42,557 bases of DNA from Myxococcales bacterium (lineage in GTDB: Bacteria; Myxococcota_A; Polyangia; Polyangiales; JAFGIB01): assembly GCA_028817905.1 (NCBI GenBank), contig JAPPOR010000919.1:1-42557 (forward strand). The letters run 5' to 3'. Below the pieces are notes generated by a model. That model had not been told where the DNA came from. It did no database searches and saw only the letters and a program-made list of their open reading frames with translations. A program made the translations under genes and the position numbers. Shown piece after piece: positions 1-12,500 of the stretch (positions within the stretch are counted from its first letter, which is position 1; each line of letters opens with the position of its first letter).

Positions 1-590
1 GATCTCCAGCGTGTCGCCGGCCGAGAGCTGGACGGCCCCGCCGCCAGCGCCCGCCGGGACATTGCTCGCGCCGCGCCCGCCGAGCCCCCCGGCGCAACCG
101 CCCCGAAGCGGCGAAAGGGTGCTCGCCTCGGCAACCCCGCGCATACCGCCAGCGCCCTTGTCGCCCGAGCCACCGTTCTGGCCATCGGTTCCGAAGCCAC
201 CGCCGCCACCGCCGCCACCGCCGTCGGAGTCGTTGCCGCCGCCGCTCCCGGTGCCGGTGCCACAGCTGACATTGCCGCCGGCGCCCGGGGTGGTCTTGTC
301 AGCACCCGCATCGATGGTGCCGTCGACCGTGAGATCGTTGGCCGCCGCGATCACGACCGGGCGGCTGCCCCGCAGAGTCAGGGTGCTGCCGTTTTGGATC
401 GTGAAGTTGGAAGCGCCCAGGATCACCACGTCCGGGCCACCGCTCTGGCTCTGCACCGAGATGCTGGGATAGGTCCCCGGGGCGCAGCCGGACCAGGGGT
501 TCGTGGCGCCATTGCCGTCGTCGAAGTAGTCGCCGTTGAAGCTGATCGCCCCGCACGCGATCGTCACATCGGCCGTCTGGGTGACGGTCG
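1..590 (-). other. Gly-rich solenoid-like module D (truncated by the window edge)
   Basis: IACGAISFNGDYF...CAPGTYPSISVQSQSGGPDVVILGASNFTIQNGSTLTLRGSRPVVIAAANDLTVDGTIDAGADKTTPGAGG...GGGAVQLSAGDTLEI to the left edge. Confidence 0.75.
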
Positions 591-3500
591 AGGTATTGAT
601 GTTGGCGGCCGTCCAGCTGGTGGTCCGATCGTCGTACACCGTTAGGACCGGGTCGGTGATCGGTGTGCCACCGGCCCCGGTCACGGTCAGGCGCATGGTG
701 CCACTGGCGGCGGGCGTGAAGCTGTACACGGTGTCGGGCGCGGCGTCGCTGCCGCCGGCGCCGCAGGTGGCCTGGGTGTGGTCCGGGTTGCGACCGGCGG
801 TGTCGCCGGCCGAGACCGTCAGGATCGTGTCGTCGACGGTCAGGGCCTGGCTGGCGGTGGCGCTCTCGTCGCCCGCGGCCGCCGTGGCACTCTGGCTCTG
901 GCCCTGGAAGCTCAGGTTCGCGAGGTCGGCGCTGCGCACCTCCCAGCTGGTCGTCAGATCACCCAGATTGTTGGTGCTGGCAGCCGTGCGGTCGTCGTTT
1001 TCGAGCACGCTGGCGGCGGGCCGGCTGGCCGAGGGGATGCCGTCGAACAGGGCGACCGTGTGCGCGTTCGCGGTCCCGCTGGCGTCCACGGTGACCGTGG
1101 CGGCGCTGGCGAGCGTGAAGGTGTAGAACGCGTCGGCGCCGTTGGCGTCCGGAGAGCATGCGCTCACGCCGTCCTGGAACACCACCCCGCCCAGGTCGTC
1201 CTGCATCTCGGTCAGGTCCCCAAGGACGGTGTTGCTCAGGACGCTGATGCTGTGGGCATCGTTGAAGTACTCCGCGAACAGGCCCGTGGACGAGGAGCCA
1301 CTGCCAGAGGGCGCCGTCAATGTGTTGGTCGCGATGTATCCACGGCCGCCAGCGCCGCCGCCGCCGCCGCCCGTGCTGGTGTCCCCGCTGCCCGCGTTGC
1401 TGGTGGTGACCGAACCGGCGTTGTCGGACCAGCGGGCCCCGTTGCCGCCGTCGCCGCCGCCGCCGCCACCGGTGCCACCGGCCGCAACGCTGCTCGACGC
1501 GACCCGGCCGTTGTCACCGTGATCGCCGTCCGCTCCGATATACGCGCCCTCGCCGCCGCCACCACCGTGGACCGTGATCCAGCCGTTGTTGACGATGCTC
1601 AGGCCCTCGAGCAGGACGCCGCCGCCGCTGCCACCGCCGCCGCCACCGACCTCACCCTGGGTGCTGTAGTCACCACCCCGGCCGCCGCCACCGCTCGCGG
1701 ATACCGCACCGGTGCTGGCGATCGTAAGCGTACCGCCCGCGGACAGCTGCACGGCACCACCGCCAGCCCCCCCATTGGTGCGGGAACCGCTGTCGGCACC
1801 GCCCTGACCGCCACTGCAACCGCCCCGTAGGGGGACCAGGCTGGCGTTGCCCTCGCCGCTGGCGGTGCCGCCGCTGCCAGCGGGGGTCCCCGACACGAAG
1901 ATGATATAGTCGCCCTGGCCACCGCTGGCGCCGTTGGTTGAAAGGGCGCCGCCACCGCCACCACCGGCGCCGTCGCTATTGCCGGTGCCGTCGCCGCCAT
2001 TGCCGCCGGAGCAGCTCACGCCGCCGCCACCCGCGCCGGCCGTCTCGTAGCTCGAGCCGGCGTCGATCGTGCCCTCCACGTCGATGTCGCCGCGGGTCGC
2101 GATGATGACCGGACGGTTGCCGCGCAGGGTCAAGGTGCTGCCGTCTGCGATGCTGAAGGTGTCCGCGGCCAGCACCATGACATCCGGACCGCCGCTCTGG
2201 GAGCGCAGGTGGGCAATCGGGTAGACGCCGATGTTGCAACCGCTCCAGCTGTTCGTCTGGCTATTGTAGGTCACGGCGCCGCAGCTGATCGCCACCGTCT
2301 TGCTCAGGTCGACGGCTTCGATGTCGAAGTTCTGGCGGGTCGCGAGCGGCGACAGGCTCGAGTCGTAAACGACGCGCCCGCGACCGCCACCGCCGCCGCC
2401 GGCGCCGTTGTCGTTGCCGGTGGCACCATCGGTGGCCCCGTCGAAGCTGGTCGCTCCGTCGCCGCCGTCGAAGCCGTAGGCGCTGGCGCTGCCGCCCTGG
2501 GCGATGGTGCTGTCGGTATAACCGTCCTCGCCATCCTCGGGGCTGTCGGTCGCGGCCGCCTTACCATGCCCCTCGCCGCCGCCGCCGCCATTGGCGACCA
2601 CGTAGGCGCCGAGCGCCACGTCGACCGTGGGGGCCTCGAGCAGCACCGCGCCGCCGGAGCCGCCGCCGCCGCCCGCATCCTCATCGTGGCAGCCCTGGAG
2701 ACCCCCACCGCCGGAGACCGTGATGCGTCCGCTGGTGCTGACCGCGATGCTGGACACGGCGGTGATCTGGACCGCGCCGCCGCCCGCGCCGCCGTTGGCG
2801 TTGCAGTTGCCGGCCTGGGCGTTGCCAAGGCCCCCGCGTCCGCCGGCGCAACCGCCGCGCAAGGGCGAGAGGGTGTCGTCGCCCTCGGTCGCGCCGGCGC
2901 TTCCCGCCGGCACGCCGTCCTCGCCCGCGCCGCCCGTGCCACCGCTGGTTCCGTAGCTTCCGCCGCCGCCGCCGCCGGGGGTCTTGTCGTTGGTCGTGTA
3001 GTCCCCGCCGTCCCCACCGGTGCCGGAAGTGCAGGCGTAGTCGGTCACAACCGCCGGGTCGCCGTGCTCGCCGCCAGCGCCGGGCGTATCCTTGTCCGCG
3101 CTGGCGTCGATCAGGCCGTCGACCGTCACACTGCCACCGACCGCGAGGATCACCGGCCGAGTACCGATCAACCGCAGGGTGCTGCCGGAAGCCACCGACA
3201 GATCCATCAGGGGGAGCAGGACGACATCGGGGCCACCGGCCTGGCTGAGGATGACCGGGGTGGGATCCGCTCCGCACCAGTTGCTCAGCGAGACGGAACC
3301 ACTGGTGTCGACCGTCGTGGTGCCACAGTTGAGCGTGGAACTCGGGGCGCCCGTGAGCGAAATGTCACCCCAGCTGAAGTTGGTCGGATCGACGGTCGAG
3401 CCGCGCGTTGCGCCGTAGCCGCTGGCGATCTCGGCGTTGGTGAGGGGCATATCACCCGAGGCTCCGCCGTCGTACACGGAGAACACCACCGATCCGGTGC

Positions 3501-6500
3501 CGGCGGAGACGTCCTCGAGCGAGATGCGGGTGGTGCCGCCCTCGGCCGCCACGAACGAGTAGATCTGATCGCGACCCGCATCGCTGCTGCCGCAGCTGAG
3601 GGAAGACTCCGGGTAGATCGCCGTGCCCGAGGCGAGATTGGCGTTGTCGACCAGGAAGTTCGCGTCGTTGAGCTGAGTGGCGTAGTCGATCGACTCGGGG
3701 GTGTCGCCGGAGGCGCCAGTCCCGCTTCTGCTCGCAAGTGCCGCGGGGCTCAGGTTGGACAGATCCGCGACGCGCGCGAGCAGCCTTCCGTCGAGCGTTC
3801 CGAGCATATTGGGGGTCGCGACCGGATCGCCGAGCAGGCTGGCGGTGGCCGCGTTGGTGAAGCTGGCGCTGCCCTGGCTTGCGGCAGGCAAGCTCGTGTC
3901 CCCGTAGTGCATGGCGAGCCGCGTGCCGCCCTGGTGCAGGGCCTGGAGTTCGATCCACAGGCTGGCCGTCTGGCCGCCGGCGTTGAACGAGGCGATCCAG
4001 TAGCGCAGCTCGGTGCCCTGCTGGTCGTGGAAGCGTAGATAGTCGCTACTTCCGTAGTTGGCCCAGAAGTGCGCGTCGGCCGCCGTCAGTTGAAGGTTGA
4101 TGTGGGGCGTGGTCAGGGTGTCGGGCTGTCCGTAGACGACCTCCACCGTCTGCACGAAGCCAGCGCGCTGGCTGCCGGCCGCGGCGCGGGTGTCGTTCTC
4201 GGCCACCCGCGGCAGGGCCCCGGGGGCGAACTCGCAAATGAACGCCCGGGTCGCCGTGCAGACGTTGTCGTTCCAGAGCCCGGTGCCTGACAGGAGCTCG
4301 GCACAATCCTCATTAGAACCCGCATCGTTGGGCTCGCCGCCCGACCAGGACGCGAACTTACCGGACTGGGCGCTGCCGCCGCTGGCCCCCTGCCAGAAGG
4401 GGTCGCTGCCCTGTTCCTGGCCGCCGCGCGCGAACACCCAGTCGCCCTCCGCGCCCTGGTCGTTGGCGCCGAACCAGGCACTGCCCACACCAAGAGCCTG
4501 TGCAAGCCCCTGGGCGAACGTGTTCTCATCCGCGTCTTCGATCGCCATGAGCTCGGCGCCCACGCTCCGGCACGCCGCCGCTGCGACGCTCCAGGACACC
4601 GTGTCGCTGCAAGGCCAGTACACGTTGCCAGCGTAGTAGCGTGGGCCTGTGGTCGTGCAGCCGGTGGGCGCCTCGACGGGGCGCCCGTGGCCAACATTGT
4701 TGTCCTCGGCCGACCACAGGGCGATCGCGTGGGCGAACTCGGTGTCCGCGGCGCTGACCGTGACCTGGGCCGGCGCATCGAGGGTGAAGCGACCGACCAC
4801 GTCGGGGGAGTTGTTGTTGACAGTGCAGGCCCCGCCGTCCGCGTAGGCGGTTGTGGTGTGCAGGTCGGATAGCGATACGATGTCGCCCGTCAGCTCCGCC
4901 CCGAGCGGGTTGGCCGCGAAATCGACGGCGGGCGCCCTGTCGAAGCTGTTGGGCAGTTCGTACTCGCACAACCACACATGCGGGGTGCTGCACCCGATGT
5001 CGACCCATTGGCCACTGCTTGCACCCGCGTAGAGGCAGTCGTTGCCGGCCGTGTTGGGCTCGCCGCTCGCAAAGGCGGTGTACAGCCCGCCCACGCTGGA
5101 TCCCGGCCCCGACCCTTGCCAGGCCTGCGCCCCGCCGTCGATGTCGCCGTTCCGGGCCCAGCGCCAGGTTCCGGTGGTGGCCAGATCGTTGAGACCGAGG
5201 AAGGTGTCAGCACCGTTGACGCCGGTCAACCAGGCGTCTTCGGCAGCGCTGTCGACCTGGACGAGATAGCCTCCGCTCTGCTCGCACAGGTTGTGCGCAT
5301 CGGTGTAGTCGCGGGTGTCAGTGCAGTAGTAGTAGCCGTGGCCAGCGTAGGTAGACCAGCTGCAGCTGGTTCCCGGCGACGCGGGCCGGGTGAAGTCCAT
5401 CTCCGACAGCGCAAGGTCGGCCTGCGTCAGGGGTGCGCCAAGTGCACCGGTATCCTCGAAGAAGGCCAGCACGCCGGTAAAGTTCGGGGCCTCGTCCCCG
5501 AGGGTGACGTTCACGGTCGTGTTGCTGCTGGCGGTGAACTTGAAGATCATGTCGCCGCCGTCGGCATCGCTGGCGCACATCTGCGGATAGGTGGCCGACA
5601 CCGCCCCCGGGTCGACTTCGCACACGAAGCGGTTGTTGTCGCTGCAGGCCCCGGCCGCCCAGGTCCCGTCGGTCGCCGACATGTAGCCGCAATCGTCGGC
5701 CGCGACGTCCGGCTGGTTGCCACTGGTCCACTGCGCGTAGCGGCCGCCGACCAGATAGCCGTTGGCGTCCGTGTCGCCGCCGGACCAGAACTGGGGCCCT
5801 GCGCCGGCCACGCCGCCGGCGCTCCAGCGCCATGCACCGTCTACGGTCTGATCGTTGGCGCCGATCCAAGTATTGCCGGTGCCATAGGCGCCATTGATGA
5901 GTCCGTAGACGAATGCGTTCTCGGCTGCGCTGTCGATCTGGACCAGATCGCCCCCGAGGGCGACACAGCGGCTCTGGGCGCCGGCCCAGCTGGTCGCCGA
6001 GTAGCAGCGGTAGTACTGCTTGGCTTCAAACGTCCCGGTCTCGCAACCGGCCGCCGACCCGGCCGGCGCGGCCGTGGTCGCTCCCGACAGGCGCCGCTGG
6101 CGATCATAGGCGTCACCCAGGTCCTGAAGCGCGTCGGTGTTGCCAAAGTCGGTGCCCGCGGCCAAGTCAACCGTGGTCAGGGCATCGACGGTGGCGGAGT
6201 TCATGGCAAGCGTACGGGTCAGCGAGGTCCCGTCGATGGACGCGATGACGTTCTCATAGGCCTGTTCGTCATCGTTGAGATAGGTCGCCGGTGCGCTGGC
6301 CGCATACTTGCGCACGTACACGTAGTCCCAGCGCGTATCGGTCGCTTCACTGTCGCCGCCGTTGTCGTAGCGCTGGCCGAGCACCAGCGGCGCCGTTGCG
6401 GGCGAGAGGCTTGCCTCGTAGTCCCATGCGAGCGAGCCGGTGCTTCGCTCGAACTTCTGGCCCGTGACCGTGCCCGCCCCGGTCGCAGCCACCTCCACGT

Positions 6501-9500
6501 CGTAGGCGACGCCGAGCGAACCAGCACCGCCCGACACGCTGAAGCCGTCGGCATAGAAGTAGTCCGAGCCGGCGTTGACCAGTACGCCCACGCCCGAGCC
6601 AGGAACGCTCAGGGTGCCCACCGCCGTCACGCCGTTGGCGGCCGCGCTGTCCACGCGCACACCAGCGCCCAACACGTAGGGCGGTGCGAACGCCTGCCGC
6701 GTCTGCAGCCGACCCGTGTAGGCCGCGCCGCTATCGGTACCGGTGTTGCTCAGCAACAGCTGGCCCGCGCTGACACTGAAGCCGCTGGCGGCGGTGGGAT
6801 TGGACCAAACCGAGGGGTCGAGCGCCGCACCGAAGTCGTCGCCAAACTCCATCACTGTCGCGATGTCGCTGAGGCTCGCGAGCGAACCGTCGCCGTAGTG
6901 CACACCCAGGGTCATCTCGCTGGCGGCGGCGATCGCCGGCACCTTCACCCACAGGATCCCCAGCTCGCTGCCAGCGGTGGTGTCCCAGGTCTGGATCCAC
7001 AGGGGCAAGGCGTGGCCGGCCTCGTCGTAGAAGCGCAGGTCACGGCCATCCGCGGTCGTGTGACTCCAGAAGTCCGTATGGGAGCTGTCGAGGGTCACCT
7101 TGACCTGGTGGTCGCTCAGGGCAGCGCCGGCGTTGTAGACGGTCAGGGTCTGCCAGTAGCCCGCTTGCGCGGTTGCGGCGGCGGCCCGCGTATCGTGCAA
7201 GGTGCCCTGGACGGTCGCGGCCGCACCCGGGATCCTGTCGTAGAGCGCGATCGTCGGATCGAAGTCTGTGCCGGTGGTGCTGATCGAGACCGTGGCGGGC
7301 GCCGCCAGGTCGAAGGCATAGTAGGCGACGGGCGCGGCGCCGTCGGCGGCGCACATGTCCGTACCGTATTGGGAGGCCTGGTCAAAAGACACGGGCGCGC
7401 CGACCGGCAGCAAGGTGGTATCGCGCTGCCAGTCCTCGCGCAGCCCCTCCGCCAGGATCACGCTGGCATTGTCGAAACTGCTGGGCAGGGGACCCTCGCA
7501 CACGTAGTCCAGGGTGTTGCCGCAGGGCAGGTCATCCCAGCGGACGCTGGCATGCAGCCACTGCAGGCATCCATCGTCGCCGTCCATGCTGCCGAAGTTC
7601 GGGTGCGAGTAGCGCCCGCCGCTGGGCACTCCGCCCTCGGCCGAGGTACCACCACTCCAGAACGCGGTGCCGTCTACCCACTCCCAGGCACCCGAACCGG
7701 GCGCCGGCACTTCGCGCCCGCCAAGCCAGGCAGAGGCGACCATGCGGGTCTCCATGAAGGTCTCTTCGGCGGCGTCGTCGACCACGATCAGGTCCCAACC
7801 GGGCGCCACCGCCTGGCACTGGCTGCGGGCGTCCGCCCACGTGCGCGCGTCCGTGCAAAACAGGTAGCCCTGCTCTCCGAGCACATCCAGGGCGCCGCAT
7901 GTGCTGCCGGTGGGCACCGTGGGCGTCAGGTCGTTGACCGGCACGATCGCATCCATGGCCGAAAGCGGTGGGTCTTGGCCATCGGAAGGGTCGTCCTCGA
8001 ACAGGGCGATGTAAGGCATCATGGCAGGCGTCGGGTTCTGCACCGAGATCCGCATGGTGGTGTTGCCGCCCGGCCGGAAGCGGAAGACCGTGTCCGCAAC
8101 GCTGTCGTCCACACCGCCGCACGCGAGGGTCACGTGGCTGTAGTCGCCCGCAAGCCCGGCGGTGCTGGCCCCGCGCGTGTACACCTGCCCCATGTAGGGG
8201 TCGACGACCAGGTCGTGTACCGTGTCGTCGTTGTCGAAGTGGACCCCCTCCACGCGCTCGATACTGGCGAGCTCACCGATCGTGAGGGCGTTCATGCCCG
8301 TCTTGCGCACGAACCAGTTTCCGTCGATCGTACCCAGGGTCGGGGTGTAGGTCTGCTCGTCACCGTTGGCCAGTGCGGCCGGTTCCTCCGCGGCGTACCT
8401 GCGGACGAAGATGTGCTCCCAGCGGTAGTCCTTGGCCTCGCCGCCGTTGCCGTCGTCGTAGCGCATGCCGAGCGACAGCCGTGCATCGCTGGCCACGCTG
8501 GCCGTGGCGTCGTAGTAGGTCCAGTTGAGGCTATCGGCCGAGAGATCGAGCGAGCGGAACTCCGCGCTGGCGCCGTCGAAGCGCATGCGCACGCTGTGGC
8601 GGTTGCCCAAGGCTCCCAGTGGACGGGAGGCCGCGGCGTCGTACACGTAGTCGTTGGCGCTCATGGCGGCGCTCAGGATGCCCATACCGGTCACGCCGGC
8701 CTTGTCGAAGCCGAGCACGGCGGTGCCGCCCGCAGAACCCGTGACGCCCCGGTAGGTCGCCTCGACTGTCACCGCGGAGGGGCCCAGGTCCCCGAACATC
8801 ACCGAGCTTTCCAGGCGGCCGTCGCTGCCGCTGCCGCTGCCCGTGTTCTGCAGCTCGCCGCCGGCGACCGCCCACAGGGCGGCGCCGCTCGGATCGCTTC
8901 CGTCACCCAGCTGCCACTTGCTGGGGTCGGGATCGGTGCCCGCGGAGAAGTCATCCCCGAACAGCATCACGCTGTCGAGGTCGCTCTTGGCCGGCAACGA
9001 TGGGTGACCGTAGAAGAGTCCGAGCTGCTGCGGGCCGCTCGGCAAGGTGATCAGCTCAACCCAGATCTCGGCGAGCTCGCTGCCGGCCGTAGTGTCAAAG
9101 GTCTGGATCCAGTAGTCGAGGTCACGACCTGCCTCGTCATAGACGCGGAGGCTGTCGGAGCTTCCGTAGTTGGCCCAGAAGCCGCTGTTGCTGCTATCGA
9201 TCGTGAGCAGCACCTGGTGGTCGCTGAGCGTGGTGGCGCCGTGGTACTGCAGGTCGGCGGTTTGCCAGTAGACCGGGCTGACGTCGGCTGCGTCGGCACG
9301 GGTATCGTTGTCAATGTCGGAAGCGATCGGCCCGGTCGGCAGATAGTCGTACAGCACCACGCTGGCGTCGAAGCCACTTCCGGCGGTGTCGATCTCGACG
9401 TCCGTGGCGCTTCCGAGCGTGAAGGAGAACAGCCCGTCCGGGGCAGCCCCGTCCACGCCGCACGTGCCCCCACCCGTGATGTTGAGGGTATTGTCGCTGA

Positions 9501-12500
9501 TGGGACTGGAGAGTCCGGACGTATCGCCGAGGTAGATGGTCTTGGCACCGACGGTCACGTCCTGAGGGGTGCTATCGAGGTCGCCCACGGTGCGCTCGCA
9601 CACGTAGTGGCGTGTCAACGTACAATCCACGTCGTTCCAGTCCCCGGACGTTTGAACCTCGGCGCAGTGTTCAGCAGCGCCATCGGGCACGACCGCGCTC
9701 GCCCATTGCTCGAAGCGGCCGTAGGGGCTGTAGCCCGCCTGGCCCGAACCGATCCACAACAGCGGGCCCCCATCGTCCACGCCACCCTGGGCGTAGGCCC
9801 ATACGTCGGTGTTCGTGCGGTCGTTGGCGCCGGTCCAGGCACTTGCGCCCAGAAGACCGGCCACGAAGGCGTTCTCTGCGGCGTCGTCGATGTGCACCAG
9901 GTCAGCCCCCGCCACCTGACAGGCGGTCGCGGCCGCGTCCCAGGCCTTCGCGTCGGTGCAGTACCAGTACTGCTTGCCAGCACTGACGGTCGCACTGCAG
10001 GCACCGTCCGGCCATGGGACCTCGGGACCCTCGCACACGTAGTCCTGGGTGGTGCTGCAAGCGAGGTTGGTCCAGGTGCCAGCACCATCGTCGTACTGCG
10101 CACAGTCGCCAGCGCCGGCACCCGGCGTGGCGGCGCCGGCCCAGCTGCTATAGAGCCCACCGACGGTCGCGCCGCCAACGCCGCTGCCTTCCCCAAGCCA
10201 GAAGGCCGTGTTGTCCGCACTCCAACGCCAATCGTCGGTGCCCGCGTCGAACGCGCCAATCCATGCGTCCGCAGACACGAGACTGCCCACGTCGGTGTTT
10301 TCCGAGATGCTGTTGATGCGCGCCAGATCCCAGCCGGCGCCGATCGCCCGACAGTTGTCGCGCGCCGCGGTCCAGGCGCGGTTCGTGGTGCAATAGAAGT
10401 ACCCCCGGCCGCCGTAGGCCGCGTAGCTGCAGCCCTCACCGGCGCCCACGCTGGCGGCGCTCGCCAGGCCCACCTGGGGGGTCACCGAATCGACGATCCG
10501 CTCGACCGGCCCGGTGCTGCCGTCGAACAACCCGATCACGCTGCTGAAGGATCCGTCGACGCTGAGGGTCACGTCGACGGGAACGCTGGGCCGGATGCGA
10601 TAGATGGCGTCCGGGCTGCCGGAGCCACCGCACTGCCCGTAGGTCGCGCTCGGACCGGCGCTGGTATCGCCGCTAACAAGCAGGCGTTCCAGGGTGATCG
10701 CCTCGCCGGTCAGATCCTGCACGGCGTCCGTATTGGTGCTCATCAGGACCCGATCGGTGAGGCCTGAAACACCCATCCCAGTGGTGCTGCCAGAGATGTA
10801 CTTCCAGCTGTCGTCGCTCTGGCCGAGGGGTGCGCCCGCCGCGAGGGCCGCGGTGTCATAGGCCGCGATCGCCGTAGGCGTCGCGGGCGCGCTGGCAGGC
10901 GCACTGTCGAACAGTGCGATCGTGTGCTCGAACTCGCTGCCGTCGGCGCTGATACGTACCGGGGTATTGTCGGCGGTGACCGTGAAGGAGTAGACGGCGT
11001 CGGGACTGGCCTCGTCGGCACCGCAGGTCAAGCTGTTGGTGCTGAACTGCGAGCCATCCAGATCGCTGGCCATCCCGTAGGTGTTGCCGCGCAGGGTCTT
11101 GGTGACACCGACGGCTCCGATGGCCTCTGGCGAAGCGAAGTCCTCGTTGGTGCAGGCCGCCCCCGTGAGCACGCGCTGGTAGATTCGGCCGTAGCCGCCA
11201 CCGCCGCCGCTGCCGCCATTGCTGGCCGCGTCGCCGCCGTTTTGGCCAGGGCTGAAGCTATCGCCGGCGCCCGTGGCCCCGGCCGGGGTGCCGCCATCCG
11301 CGTCCCCGCCGTCGCCACCACTCGCGTCCAGGGTGCCGGTCACGTTGATGACCGAAGCCTCCAGCAGAATGCCGCCGCCGGACCCTCCGCCGGACCCGCC
11401 TGATTCGTTCGTCACCCCGACGTCGCACCCAGCGGTCCCCGCCCCGCCGATCGCGAGCACCGAGCCAGCGATGTCAAGCGTGCCACCGGCAGCGATCTGC
11501 ACGGCGCCTGCGCCCGCGCCGTAGCTTGGTGTCGGGCAGACGAAGTCGAGCGCCTCGCCGCCCCGGCAACCACCGATCAGCGGCGTCAGCTGACTGGAGC
11601 CGCGGCTGAGGCCGCCCGAGCCCCGCTCGGAGCCGGTCCCACCGTGGCCGCCGAGACCACCGGCGGTGCCGAAACCGCCGCCGCCGGCGCCATCTCCATA
11701 CTGTTCGCCGCCCTCGGCAGTCGTGTCCCCACCGGCGCTCCCGACGCAGCCCCAGTCGCCGCCCGCGCCCGCGGCGGTGGCGCTGGCGCTGGCATCGATC
11801 GTCCCCTGGATGTCGACATTGTTTTGGACCCGCAGCACAACCGGGCGATCGCCGATCAGCTCCAGGGTGCTGCCCGCTGCCACCGTGAGGTTGTTGAACA
11901 GCAGGATCACGATGTCCGGCCCGCCCGCCTGGCTCTGAACCACTTCGGTCACGATCGGGGCGGCGCACCCGGTCCAGCCGGTGCCGGCCGTGGACGAATC
12001 GAAGGTGGCGACGCCGCAGTTGATGAGCGCGCTCGGCGCACCCGAAAAGTCGATTGCCGGATCGCTCTCGTCGATGTTGCTGAACTGGCTTGGGCACAGG
12101 TCGGTGATCTGTTCAGCCCCCTCTTCACTCAGGCGTCGCGGGTCGTCGGCCCCGTCGCCCGGGTCGTCCTCGAACACGGTCATGCTCGCATTCCAGGCGG
12201 GCGAGGCGTTGTTCATCGCCAACCGAACGGTGGTCGGTGCGTCGACGTTGAACTTGTAGATCACGTCATCGGCGGTGTCATCGGTCACGCCACACTGCAG
12301 GGTCGTGTTGCCGTAGATGCCCGAGACCGACGGAGCGCCGGTGTTGCCCGCGGAGATTTCCAGGTGATCGGGCAGGCCGCTGAGCTGCGACAGGGTCCCG
12401 AGGTCCTGGATGCCGTCGTCGTTGTTGGCGGTGGCGGTGGTCTCGTCCAGTTGCGACCGCCCGGTGTTGCCCAGGTCGGCAGTACGGACGACCCAGTCTC

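Noticed and set aside
2209-4038. 609-aa plus-strand ORF and other plus ORFs of 350, 436, 519, 629 and 748 aa in 1..22254
   Set aside because: Antisense shadows of the giant gene; the minus frame gives coherent domains over the same interval.
4978-10767. 1,929-aa plus-strand ORF, the longest in the track
   Set aside because: It is exactly in the complementary codon register of the giant minus gene. It stays open because the minus gene avoids TTA, CTA and TCA codons there (their complements are TAA, TAG, TGA). Its translation is Arg/Gly/Val/Ala-rich with no recognisable domain.
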